The notes below the pieces were generated by a model. That model worked only from the letters and a program-made list of their open reading frames with translations, had not been told where the DNA came from and ran no database searches. A DNA stretch of 64,000 nucleotides from NCBI GenBank assembly GCA_963969345.1, contig OZ017770.1, forward strand, positions 10,348,180 to 10,412,179, in the 5' to 3' direction. Below, piece by piece: positions 46,444 to 58,582 of this stretch (position 1 is its first letter; each line of letters begins with the position of its first letter). A program made the translations under genes and the position numbers. The stretch comes from Turbatrix aceti (taxonomy: Eukaryota > Nematoda > Chromadorea > Rhabditida > Panagrolaimidae).

Positions 46444-48522
46444 TTAGTACTTCGGAGTTTTGCCAGACAGAGCCGCTTTGGTGCGAGACAGGAGCTCTGC
46501 GACAAATGGAGGCAAATCATCGTATTCTTGAAGAGCGCGGTCGCAATCGTCGGCTATGTTGCTCGAGGGAGTTTCGTGTAGTTCTTGCACTGAAAATAAT
46601 TTGTATTATAGTAGATCTGTCTTACATTAATTTAAGTTAAACACACAACTACAAATTCATTATTTACAGTTTTTTATAGTTGCAAAAACTGCATGTCAAA
46701 TTCAAAAAAAAACTTTGAGTCGAAACTCACATTCTTTTCTTATTCTGGTTAGTTCAAATTCTGGAGTGTTATTCAGAGCAATTATTGTCAAGACAAGGTT
46801 TGCCAATGAAACGTCATAGAGCGATGTTAGCAACAGGCCGTGAAGAGCGTTGTCATGTATTATTTTAGAAACGTTTTGTTCGTTTCGGCTCGCGTGTTTT
46901 ACACGTAAATGCTCTGTATAGCACGCACTTGTCTGGCAAAAACTATTGCACTCGGGGCAAATAAAGGGTTCTGATTTCTGAGATGACTTGAAACAACGAA
47001 AGTCTTCGCCTTCGCGCAAGCACATCGGGCAAATCCGTTCGCATTCATGACCTAATTCGAAGCGAATACATTTGGGGCACATTGCGTAATTCTAAAACAA
47101 AAAATTATTTTGAATCAGGCCAAAATGGGGAATCTTACATCTTTCGTCCATTGTGAAAGAGGTGCAAAAAGTTTAGATTCACTATCGTAGATTAGCACAT
47201 ACTTGTAGCATGTCGATGGCAGCGTTTTTGGAAGATTTGTCAGAATTACGCTCAGCGACGTGTCAAAAATAATGAACACTTCGCCCGATTCATTGGAATC
47301 GGTTGGTTGTAATGAGTGAATTATCAAATCAACGTCGGTTAAAGACAGTGGATATTGTGTGCTCGGTGGCAATTTAGCATGGAAGAGTAACTCGTCGGCA
47401 AGTTTTGAATAAAGATTTTCATATCCTGTGGAAACATATATTCCATATTGAGAACATGCAGCTGCGTAAAAAAAATTTTTTTCTACTGCAACCTGGTTGA
47501 ATTGCTTCAAATATTTTTCGACGTATTGATGAGTCAAGTTTCCAGCGTAAGACTTCAAGTCGACTTGAATGACGTTGTTTGGAACTGAACAAAACACTAA
47601 TGTAGTGCGGTACATTTTTTTAATTTTTTAAAATTTTTTATAGTTTTTAATATTTATTATTATTTTTTAATTTTTCTATTGTTTTTTTTTACTAATTTTT
47701 TTATAAGTGTATAAATTTTTTATAATTTTTTTTGTAGATTTTTTTTTGTTTAAAAAAACACACCTTTTGTAATGCTAGAACGCAAATTCTCAACGTTCAA
47801 GTCTGCGAGATCCGGAAGCCTGTCCACAATGTTCATTATAGTTTTTTCATTCTGCGCGAGACGCTCTTGTCGTTTGGTTTCTGATTTTTCTCTGCTTTCA
47901 TCGATATCAACGTTAATTTTTTTCGCCCGTGTTTCAAGAATTATTTTATATTTTTCCAGAAAATAAGATCGATCTTCCAGAACTGTGATCTTTTCTGTCA
48001 GCTCTTTGTACAAATCAGTGCCTTTGTCTGCAAATTCATAAAATCCTAAAAGTCGCCTGATTATAACTATTTTATAAAATCGCTCTGATTTTTCAAAATT
48101 TTTTTCCGTTAAAAATTAAAAAAAAATTGTTTTTGGCGTTGTCTTTCCAAAAAATTAATAAATAAATATAATTTTGTTAAATAATTTGGAGTTTCTATAA
48201 TATTAAAAAATTTTAATTTCTCGAAAAGAAAAATTTACTTTTTATTTTTGAACGGTGATAATACTAAATATAATTTTTTTGGAGGCCGTATTTTGTTTTA
48301 GATTAAATTTCAATCGAACCTAACAGGAGTGACTTTTTACGGCGATTTTTTTTTCCTTTTAAATATTATTTTAAACTTGAATTTTATATTTAGGAGTCTA
48401 TTATTTTATGTATTAAAAACCTTTATAAATATTGAATGTATCATTACATATTAACATGACTTACCGTTTAATTCTTCGATTTGATCGGTGACTTTGCTGA
48501 TTTTAGTTGTTATGGATTCCAT
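46444..48522 (-). CDS. Coiled-coil protein with Cys-rich zinc cluster, 424 aa, function unknown
   Basis: Five exons in phase: 48522-48465, 48027-47764, 47584-47139, 47091-46731, 46589-46444. Residues 1-105 are helical coiled coil (MESITTKISKVTDQIEELN; KELTEKITVLEDRSYFLEKY). A mixed alpha/beta middle follows (about 108-256). A Cys/His cluster opens at about 260 (CPKCIRFELGHECERICPMC, then ICPECNSFCQTSACYTEHLR). Its C-x2-C/H-x-C spacing followed by a C2H2-like finger resembles the zinc module preceding DNA polymerase B in Polinton-type elements, but no polymerase or exonuclease motif is present and the tail (to KTPKY) is not viral-like. Head-to-tail with the kinase gene, start 352 bp past its stop, so the two could be co-transcribed. 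Exon 3's acceptor (TGTTCAG) was chosen because it alone keeps phase. Confidence 0.6.
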
Positions 48523-48749
48523 TTTAATGGACAGTTTGTGAGCAATCCTTAAACCAAACTTAGTAATTTTGAGGGATCACAAAAAAACGCCAGAAAAAAG
48601 GGGAAAAGTGAATAAGATAAACTATTCTATTCATTCAAATCATCTGATATATTTACAAATTGTCAATTAATTTTAACAAAAAAAAATAAATATAATAAAT
48701 CGTAAAAACGATTGATAAAAACAACTGAGATTAAATCACTCGTAATCAG

Positions 48750-48755
48750 TTTATT
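48750..48755 (-). terminator. Poly(A) signal of the kinase gene
   Basis: AATAAA on the minus strand, about 119 nt after the stop codon at 48874. Confidence 0.5.
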
Positions 48756-48873
48756 CACACTTTTTTGTATGCATTTTGATATTTTTTGGTCATAAAAAAT
48801 ACACTTTTTTTATCATAAACAATCCTTTGTTATTAAAAAAGTTTGATCACGTGTTTGAACATTTTGGTGACAA

Positions 48874-51301
48874 TTATCGACGTAAAAGATGTTTTTCAAG
48901 AACATCTTCGGTGGCACAGGCTTGCCATTCTTCCTCCGACATATTACCGAGATTTACGTGTATTTCTATTAACAGAGGCACCATATCTTTCATGAAGATT
49001 CTTTTCTTGTTGGTATCGGCCGGTAAATGAAATTGTTTGGTACAAGAATCTCCATGAAGAGATTTCTGTTTACCTTCTTCTGAAAAAAATGTTATAGAAA
49101 ATAAAATGTCAATGGACAAAATTAGACATTGTTACCTGCATTTAAATTTTCCTCCATTTTGCGGTCGACGGACGCAGAAATTTGCACAGTTTGGGGGTTC
49201 TCATTTTTCTCCTCTGTTGTAAATTTTATTTCTTCTGAAAAAAATGTAAAAAAATATTTTTTTTTAATATTGGAATTATTACCTGTATTTATACCCGTCT
49301 CCACTATTAAACCGGCTCGTATCAGATCTTGCAACGATTTTGGAATCGAAGTCAGTACTTCGTTCAGCGATTCGAGTTTGCCATCTCTGAGATCTTGACA
49401 AAATTTGGCTGTTAGTATTTTGACAATAAGTTCAAGTACTATAAGACAGTAAGACCAGACGTCTATTCTAGAATCGCAGAGTTCATTGTCTTTGAGTAGC
49501 TCAGGAGCAGCGTAGCGTGTAGTAAACTGTACGTTATCCGGTAACTGGCAAGGCTGCTCACTATTTATCCACTGTATGCTGTCAACGTCGCAGATTTTGG
49601 CATTGTCGTACCTGTCGATTATAATATTTGTCGGTTTTATGTCGCAGTGCACAATGTAATTTTTATGTAGGTAAATGAGTGCATTTGCAATATTTTTGAT
49701 CCAGCGCACAAACAAATCTTTTTTCGTGCGTTTTTTTTTGCTTATCTGTTGAAGCAAATTACCCTTTTCTAAAGCAAAAAAATTACATACATTTAAAAAA
49801 AAAATCGGACTTACTACAAAACTCGGTGGCGATGTAGAAAATATTGAAATTTTCTTTGTCTGTGGCAATATCATGGATGACAATGATGTAATCATTTTTG
49901 ATACCCGTTAATTTTTTTCGTAGCTTTTCAACATTTCCGTCGAACTGACGAGCATCCAATACTTTTATTGCAACTTCGAGGTTTAATTTTTTGTATGTTT
50001 CTTGAATTACCACTTTTCCAAATGTACCTCTACGAAATGTCTTGGCGTCAATGATAGCAGCTACTGTGTTATCTTCTGATAGAGCAATGGAGTATGGTAG
50101 TGTAAGATTTTTTTCATTTCGCTCTAATTCATATGCTTCGCGCATAATGCCGTAAAATGTTTTGAAGTTTTCTTTGTCCGTATCACGTGCTTCACAAGAT
50201 TTGGCTTTTGAACTGAGTTTTAGAAACAGTGTTTTTTTAATATAGGGCATGAATGTATTCATAAGAACCTCAAGTCGGAGAATAGAAATTCCAGAAATAG
50301 TTTGCATTACATGGTACAGAATTAATTTTTGGAAATCGAAATAACCGTATTTCGAAAATTGTATCTGAAACATTTTACTGAAAGATACATACGTTTGCCA
50401 GACAAGACTCACAGTTCTGAAATCTTCTGTTGTGTTTTCCACAATGGATCCGTACCAGTCGAAGACATTTATTTTTTCATTTCTAAAAATGTAGGAATTT
50501 TTTTTTCAATTAAAAATTTTTTTAACTTCAAAAAACATTTTGCTATTTGTTTTAAAAATACTTACAGCTTGTCAATCTGATCAAACATTACAGAGTGTGT
50601 GACATTGTAATTGTATTTGGTTTTATTGGGTACGCGTTTTGCTTGATATGCAGCCGGATTTGCGACAACCCAAATTTGAAAATTTCGTTTCGTCAATTCT
50701 GCTTCAACGTCGTTCAACATTTTAAACGTAGCAGATACCATTTTGTTGACGTCTTCGGCTGTTTTTTGGTTTGAACTTCCAAGACAATATAGCAAATATT
50801 TTTCATCTGGTGTATCTGGTAGTTGTTTTGGATAAATTGGAACATGACTACTGAAGTTTCTGATGTTAAAATATTAAAAAAATATATTTATAAAATTATT
50901 TAAATTATAACATAATGAAATAAACTTTTTTTTTAATTAATTTTTTTTTTAAATAATAAAAATAAAAATATTAAAAAAAAACTTACATAACTTTTAAATA
51001 ATTTTTTTCTAAATAATAAAAATAAAAATATTTAAAAAAAACTTACACATAACTTTTAACATTTTTTTGTTCCAGAAACACAGCAGCTATATTGTTTTCA
51101 TTGATCAATTTTCTTGTACTAGCGGTGTCTTTGAATGTTGAATCACCGTAGAGAAAAAAATTTTTCTTACAGTCTTCTGTGCTTAAAAGGGGGAAAATCC
51201 AATCTGCAGCATTATCTGCAAACACATAATTATTTTAGCAATATCGGATCGTGTTCCGCCGCTTATAACTCACCATACTTATATTCTGGAATTTTAAACA
51301 T
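48874..51301 (-). CDS. SGNH-like domain fused to a protein kinase, 649 aa
   Basis: Seven exons in phase: 51301-51274, 51215-51047, 50859-50566, 50482-49815, 49768-49283, 49234-49136, 49079-48874. Residues 30-180 have an SGNH/GDSL-like order: FFLYGDS (GDS 34-36), YLLYCLGSSN (94-97), IWVVANPAAY, then INVFDWYGS; the usual C-terminal D-x2-H is not seen. A helical linker follows (190-300). The kinase domain (about 312-545) has glycine loop RRGTFGKVV, AIKVL lysine 338, catalytic HCDIKPTN (429-436, HRD changed to HCD), DVD in place of DFG (449-451), AAPELL and DVWSYC. Lys, both Asp and Asn remain, so activity is plausible. The acidic C-terminus is encoded by two phase-1 exons with similar starts. 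Substrate and pathway unknown. The kinase call is firm; the SGNH call is tentative. Confidence 0.75.
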
Positions 51302-52263
51302 TTTTGATACACGGCTTTGTCGTTCTATGTTCAGCTAAATCAAGTATTTATACTTTTTTTGAAAGAAGCACGCTTGAGTCATTGTTTTTATCGATTAACA
51401 CAATATCTGGTTATTTCATGCAAAGAAGCATAGAAAAGAGGAAAGACCACATACCTTATATGTAGGGTCAAATGAAGATAATGGTGCACCTTGTCAAAGA
51501 CAGGAAACTGACGTTCAAGGGTTTCTAAGGCTCAAATTTTCTGATTTGCTTTTATACGCAATTTCCGGCAGTTTTTTGAAATGCAAGTTACGCGAACAAC
51601 AATATATCCTGAAATCTCGAAATGTTTTGTTTTTTTTATAACCGAGGTTGTTATGTACGCCTTTTGGTGTGCGTACGCCTATTGGAAAGTACATAATACC
51701 TTGCGATGTCAGACATTGATAAGAGGCACACCTGTCAAAAACAGAGGATGCATTCTAAGACCCAAATTTTCTGATTTGCCAAATATACTACCAGCAAAAA
51801 AAAGTATATGCCACTAAACCTTCAACGTACACTTAATTTAAAAAATGAGTAACATTTTTGAAACAATCGATTACAAATAGCATTTTCCTGACACAATCTG
51901 TCAACACCTGAAAAAAAATCTGTTCTCTTCTTCCTTGAATCAGAACTCCTAGAACAACCAGTTTTTTTTGTTAAATATATTTTTCTACTTAAATAAAAAT
52001 AAATTAAATTATATTAATCATTTAAATATTTTTTTGGAGATCCGACATCGGACATCTTATCATAAAAAATCTCTACGCTTTTTTTTAATTACACAAGGAT
52101 GACGAATTGGCATTGTTAAGTTTAGCCCACACAAAGTAATTTCGAAAATGACGCACCCCGGTCACGTTCGTCCATAAATGCCGACAACCCCTAAAACTGG
52201 TGTGTGACATGGCATAAATGTTTTCTACGGTTTTTCTATTTTGGTGGCATTTCAACACAAAAA

Positions 52264-53319
52264 ATGCATTTCTGCGAGGTTACAAGCTACTTTCAAGTTA
52301 TCGTAATCATTCTTTGCACCATCGTTCTGCTCGGTATCCGAAAGGCATACGAACACCGCGATGTTCGTCACAATCCGTTCATATACCTTTCCTATCTGGC
52401 CATGTTTTTCTACATCGGATCAATGGTGGCTCACGAAGATGCGGTTTTAACATCGTTGGCTACAGGGGTTATTGTTTTTAAATCTCCATTTGTATACCAG
52501 TTACAATTTTAGAATGCCGATTTTGATTATCCAGTGGGATCGTTGAAACTCCTGGAATCTGCAATTACTACTTTTCCGTATTATGTCCCTGTCCTCCTAA
52601 ACATAAATTGGATGTTCTACTTTTTTCTTCACTCAGCTTGGCTCCGCCTCTTTAAACCGCCTCACAGCAGCAATCTGGTTTCGGCTATTATGATTTTCCC
52701 AGCACACATGGTTGCCATGTGTTTTCTTTTACAGTGTCATTTTCGTTTTGAAATTGCTGAACTTGATTTAATAGAAGTGTGTGCTCAAGCAATTGAATGC
52801 GAAAACTTTATGCGCTATGTAAGTATCTGATAAGAATAGTGTCATCCTAAAAAGTTAACCACTAACCACTGAGTAATGGTGAAATAAATAAATAAATAAA
52901 TAAAAAAAAAGTTAACCTATTCTGAAAATAAACTATAAAATTATTTTTAGTGGAAGAATTTCGTTATTCGTTACCCAAGTAGCATTACTATTGCCGTATA
53001 CATTCCTTGTGGGCTAGTCATTTTGTGGAAGTGGCTTTTCACCGGCCGTGTTGAAAGATACTGGAAGCAGATTTTAGGCAGCTTCATTATCAGTTTCATA
53101 ATGTATACTTTGAAACTGTTGTATAATTTTTTGTATTGTACCCATACTGCTGCCATCGTTCACATTGTCACAGTTTTGTGGTCAGATGAATCAGTTCGAC
53201 ACTACACCTGTGCACTTGTCCGTGAATTTTTTAATCCGACAATTCCTCGAACTCGAGCCACTGTGGATGACGTTGGAGACGGATCAGAACCAAACGCCAT
53301 TGAGATGACTCAACTCTAA
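52264..53319 (+). CDS. Serpentine-type 7-TM receptor-like protein, 292 aa
   Basis: Three exons in phase: 52264-52467, 52513-52818, 52951-53319. Hydrophobic segments at about 9-25, 39-58, 90-107, 120-140, 178-198, 210-232 and 236-250 fit seven membrane spans. The tail is short and hydrophilic after a VREFFNPTIPRTR stretch, as in nematode chemoreceptor families. A DRY-type motif is not evident, so the subfamily cannot be assigned. Intron 2 contains a 45-bp LINE 3' tail (52861-52905). Start chosen as the Met before the first span; an in-frame Met lies 20 codons upstream. A non-receptor multipass protein is possible. Confidence 0.55.
52861..52905 (+). mobile_element. LINE 3'-tail fragment in an intron
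   Basis: AACCACTGAGTAATGGTGAA followed by (AAAT)n equals the 3' end of the LINE copies at 27655 and 33909. Confidence 0.75.
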
Positions 53320-55210
53320 TTTTCAATTATGTATATTGCAAAACGAACAACTTATTGAAGTTCACCAAAACGATAAATTTCCTCGTAACAAAGATATGTA
53401 AAAGTAATGTCACTTTTACTTTTTTTATGGACTTGCCATCCGTAACCGCACCTGCGATTTTGTGTAAAAAAATATGTACTATAACCGTAATCGACTTTCG
53501 TTTTTCATTGTCAATTCTTATTTATTGTAGATATTCCATGTATTAATCCAAATTAAAATGTATGGATTTGTTACGCAGATCTCTCCGGGAATAAACAGGA
53601 CACAGAAATACCGCTACACTTTGGCAACAGATTAATACATTATGCAACACTTAAATGTATTAGAATAAAACGATAAAAAATAGTTAATGACAAATACAAA
53701 CACAACTCTTAAGACGATGCAAAATGTAGCACATGTTTTGTTCTACTGTAAAATTTGAAAAAAGTTCTTATCAAAAAAGTAGCTTCAAAAAATTTAAAAA
53801 AAAATTAAAATAAGACTTTTGTCAAAATTCATTGCCACAAATATGTGAAGATAGACTCACGTAATGCTTCTTCGACGCTCTCCGTTTTTTGAAGCATATC
53901 ACGTTAACCGTTTCAATATTCGGTTCGGACTTTGATTTGCAGACGTCCTTTGTGAGTCATTCCATTTGTTTTGACGAATTCGTACTGCCAGCGACCATTT
54001 GTTGGTCACAAAGTGCACAAAAAAATTTATGTGAGGTGTAGCGCTGTCAAATTTTTTTGATGATTCTGAGAAAAATATAAAGTCGCTTTGGCATCCGTGG
54101 AACTTATAGTAAAAATTTTTTCAACAAAATGCACGGAACGCATGTTTATGTATCCGATGTTGGAGCAATCTAAAAAAAATATTGATATGCAACAATGCAG
54201 ATTCATTTCATTTCATTACCTCTGCACTGCCTTACAGAAACTAACATTTCGTAAAAGGTCAATGAGTATTAGATCTGTTATGTGTATTCAAGGAACTACA
54301 AAAAACATTGGTGCGCTGTCGACGCTTGGTCCGATCCTAGTGCCCCCCCACAAAAAAAGTATGTATGTGATCTTTTTACAGCGCTTGGTGTGGTGCTACA
54401 TACATAACATCAACATCTTTACGTGCGTCAATGCTATTTTAAAAACACACGTGTCTGGTGTTTTTTTTTGGATGTGTTTGTGTTTTAAAAATGGTGAACG
54501 AAAATGATCCTATAAACGAATTTAATATTATTTAAGCAAATTAAAAAAATATAAAATGCATTTTTAAATTTGTCAAAAAAACGATAACTTTTTTGGGATT
54601 TATTGTTAAAATTACAGATCAATACAAAGAAATAATATAAAAACAAAGTTGTCAACTTTGGACGATGCTTAAATATGCTAAAATAGTTTTACAGTCTTTC
54701 ACGGCCCGAAGACTGTAAAAATATTTATTTTATTTACTTTCAGTTTAATCCCCAAAAATTGCGCGCATGCTGACACAAATGCCTAGTTATGCAATTGATG
54801 TCTGCAGAAAATATGGCACTGCCAGACTTTCATGCTGATGCTAAAAACGATCACACCGAACCAGTCTTTTTGGGAGGGGGAAGCTGCGCTTGGGAAAAAT
54901 AGCAAAAAAACAGGTCAAAAACGTTGATGCCAAAAACAGAATACAATAAAATTGTGAAACAAAAACGATCCAATAAACGAGTTTTTAAACTTATTAAAAT
55001 ATTTATTTCAAGGAGCATAAATTAAAATATTTACTATTTTTTAAGGTGTAAATAAAATTAAGATGCAACAACGGAGAGCAAATACAAAAACGAAGAACGA
55101 ACCAAAATAAAGCACAGTGTTGTAAATGTAGATTTCGAACGGCCTAGCAAGACAATGGTTTCAAGTTATGCTCGTAGCAGAGGTCGATGTCTCGTTCCTA
55201 TGAACACCTT
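53320..55210. other. Intergenic
   Basis: AT-rich, no convincing gene. A 139-codon frame at 54088-54507 has low-complexity composition and no splice or homology support. AATAAA near 53592 may end the upstream receptor transcript. Confidence 0.4.
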
Positions 55211-55951
55211 TCAGTACTTAAATTCGATCCGGATTTTCTCAGTGTCCTGTAAGAATAACAATAATTTTTCAATTGAACCAAAAGAGTACAACTTACTAGC
55301 ATTCCAGGTTCAAAGGACTGTTGGGTATAGTAATTGACGCCTTTGAGAGAAACAAGAATCTTTTTGTCGCGATAACTAGCAGTCAGTTGAGAGATCAGTG
55401 CCTCAATGTCAGTTTTTTCAATTTTCAGCCGCGGAATGTACAATCTACAAAAAACAAAAAAATTTTTGAAATCAAAATATGAAACATTACTTCAGGGTTT
55501 CGATGTCCTGAAAATAGTTGACAAATTCTCCAAGGCGATTTGGCGGTGGCGTAAGCGAGATCCAATCAAGCCTGACTTGGGAGGCACCAAGGCTCAAAAG
55601 ACTCTTCAGATGCGGCATCGTTAGCTTAACGTTGGCAATGTCGAGCTTCATCGGGCGAAAATTTTTCATTTTTTTCAGATATAACTCAAGCGGCACCGCG
55701 TTACCGTTGTTGTCGCGGGCGATCCGAAGCGTGTATGGACAAACGTCTTTGAAGGATTCGGCATCGGTGTCGGTGAAAGGTGGGGCAATTTCCTTAAGTT
55801 CCGTTGGAGCACCACACGTCGAAGCGACCAGATCTGGATCAATCTCGTTGATCTGGTTCAATACGTTCCACGGCGCATACTGCAGAACGGTTTGTCGGTC
55901 GAGTTCGTCAAGATCAAACCAGGAAACTTCAAATTCGTCATTGGCATCCAT
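55211..55951 (-). CDS. Uncharacterised 214-aa protein
   Basis: Three exons in phase: 55951-55491, 55444-55297, 55246-55211. It begins MDANDEFEVSWFDLDELDRQ and ends DTEKIRIEFKY. The layout of alternating short strands and helices (LTMPHLKSLLSLGASQVRLD, LGEFVNYFQDIETLKLYIP) recalls the C-terminal part of nematode F-box/FTH proteins, but a clear F-box is not visible. No signal peptide or membrane span. A TTTTCAG acceptor ends 16 nt before the ATG. Family assignment is only a guess; the gene structure itself is well supported. Confidence 0.6.
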
Positions 55952-55967
55952 AGTCTAGATCTGATTT

Positions 55968-58380
55968 CTGAAAATGAAAGATTTTAAAGACAAGAACACG
56001 AATGACATCGACATCCAAAAAATAAATGAAAAGGAAAGGAAGAAAATCTGTCTGTCCTCCGCGGCTAACAAAAACAAAACTGATATTTTGCCTTTCTGCA
56101 ATTTTTCCTTGCTATCCTCAGATAAGAATGTGTGGAAAAATGAAGAATCGCCACCTCTGCCGTAACAAAAAACAAAGCATGTTCGCACATTCGAAGAAGA
56201 AAAGTTACCAAATACAAAGTTATAACCGACTGCGATAAGTACATATAAAAGCATTACTGATTTTTTTTTATTTTTTGCGCGGCGGTCGGTAACTTTTTTT
56301 GGAATATAAATGAATGCAGCGCTCTTGTTCGCCTATTCTTACTCAGCTTGCCGCTTATTTTTTATGCTGCATTTTTTTGTTTTTTTTACCGTCCTGTTTG
56401 ATTCAAAATGACCATCAATTTTTTTTTACAATTTGGGTTAAAGTTATTTTAAAAATACCCTAAAACTATCGTTTATCATTGTGTTACCTGATGCTAAATT
56501 CCATAGCACAGTGCAGAGAGAGTTAAAGACAACCAACACCCCAAACGCACACGAATCTACTTTTTTTCCACTGCTACCAGCTTTGTCTTAGTTAGGTGCT
56601 ACAAATACCAGCAATAACCGAAAAATGGAAAAAGCAATCGGATGGCGCTCCCATCCCAGTCTGGCAGTTTGCAACTTCGTACGCCAAAACAGTTTATGCC
56701 TAGTAGAATTTTTGTTTTTGCATAGTGTTGCACCTAGCACTGCGTCGCTCGCGCCTTTTTCCCTTTCCTGCACCTCCATCGCTTCCGCTCTTGCTTTCTC
56801 CTAGATCCTTTCCATAACAGCGCCGCACTGACTGGTACACCTCATCGGAAAAAAATACAATGAAATCAAAAAAAATTAAACAAAAGTTAACATCACTTTT
56901 ATTTTTCAAAGAAACAGCAAAAAACGAAAAAAAATTCAAAGCAGTACGACAGTTAAAGATTGGTTTCAGTGTTTGCTTCTTGGAATCAACTGGCTACGGA
57001 ATCTTGTCGACGGAAATACTGCATTTTTTTCTTCTGGAAGCAGTTCGTAAATCGGTGTGGTCAAAGGCTGAAAGATACAAAATACAAAATTTGTTGAATC
57101 TTGTTCGCCACATTGTTTTTGATTACTTCTTGAAATTTAGAAAGTTCAACGATAATTTGTTGATAAATATCATAGAACTCGTCGTCGGAATATTAATATC
57201 ATAAGTTGTTTTGAGTTGAGTTTGAAAAATTTTGAATATTTATTTTTTTCGCACAGATAAACTGATCATCCTTTAAAACACAGAAATTATTCACTCTTTT
57301 TAAATAGACAAAAACCGATTGCTGCCAGAAAAAACTGATTTAAAAAATGTACATACATATTTATTTGCTTGTCCGATTCAAATACCAATTGTTGTGACCG
57401 CAACAGAAATTACTCCCGGTGATAAAAACACCTGTATCAAACAATACATAATTACAATACATCAATGAGGGCAATCCTTACCTTCCGACCGTAACAAGGT
57501 AATGCGCAGGAGGTTTAACTACGGGCCTGTATACGGGGAGGGTTGACAACACAATCGATACAAACAACAATGAGTAAGGAGAATGCGATGACAAAGGAAA
57601 GTAACTTTGATAATCATTAGTACTGCACGCAAGGTGCAGGTACGACACCGATGTTTTGTCTTGATAACGAATCCATCACTATTACGACGGCGTTGTTCAA
57701 TTTTCTGCTTCTTCCTGTATGCGCGAATGGATTTTTTATGAAAAACAATATGCTAAGCATCACCTCTGTTGATTTTTTTGGGGGGAGGAGAGATGTATTA
57801 TACGCCCTTACCCTGTCGACAAATTTTTGCATATTTATGTATTCAAAATCTGTACATATATCAGTTTGTGGTGTGTATGTAGGTACGTATGTCAGTATTT
57901 TATATATATTACTATGTTTGTATGTATTTTTTTTATTCTATTTACCGCCCTTCTTAATGATATTAAGATAACTATGTATGTATTTATATTTATAAGGTTG
58001 CATGACGACGGCATGTTCGAGGGGACATGCACAAAAAATCAAAGACGTCATATTCAAGAGTAAGTTGACTCTTTCACAAAGTATATTAGATTAGCTGGTA
58101 AACACAAAACAAAATTCTAAAAATCATTTATCCTTTTTTTGTATTGATGAACGGTAATTTCAGATGAACAATACCGCATTATTTGTACTATCGCTACACC
58201 GTTCATAACATTGTTACATTATTTGTTCGATTCAGAGCGCATTTTTTGACACTTGTTCACCCGTCCCCCACGTACGATCTGGCCTGATATGTATCCGGTC
58301 GCGGTAATAATATCAGCCGTGTTATATATATTTTTGATATAATATCAGTCTGTTATATATTTTTTGTTTGTGAACAATAA
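55968..58380. other. Intergenic with two stem-loop motifs
   Basis: ACTCCCGGTGATAAAAACACC (about 57412) and CCGTAACAAGGTAATGCG (57489-57506) match 20.9 kb; CTGCACGCAAGGTGCAG (57624-57640) matches about 19996. A 114-codon frame at 56860-57204 is not supported by splice sites or homology. Confidence 0.4.
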
Positions 58381-58399
58381 ACGTATTGTTTGAACGGTT

Positions 58400-58582
58400 G
58401 AAAGCTCTCTTTGCTCTACTCCCCACGAAACGGTGCATACGGCCGGGAATCTCTGCGCTCCACTATCGGTGGTCAACGTGCTGCGCAACTCGAGAACCCG
58501 GCAGCTCACGATACCGGATGCCGCCTCTGACATCGCGCAGTTGTACCATGAGCTCAAGACGCTCGACTTGCTCTATCAAAAA
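58400..58582 (+). other. Exon-like GC-rich open stretch
   Basis: Open frame reading HTAGNLCAPLSVVNVLRNSR and QLYHELKTLDLLYQK up to a donor-like GTGAAT. GC-rich in AT-rich surroundings and without a partner exon or recognisable family. Could be a lone exon or a transposon remnant. Confidence 0.25.

Noticed and set aside
47584..47615. Start at the ATG at 47615 for the zinc-cluster protein
   Set aside because: The acceptor TGTTCAG at 47585 joins exon 2 in phase, and the ATG lies in AT-rich intron sequence.
54088..54507. 139-codon plus-strand ORF
   Set aside because: No domain, no splice or poly(A) support, AT-rich composition.
56860..57204. 114-codon plus-strand ORF
   Set aside because: Lys/Leu/Ile-rich as random AT-rich frames are; no supporting signal.
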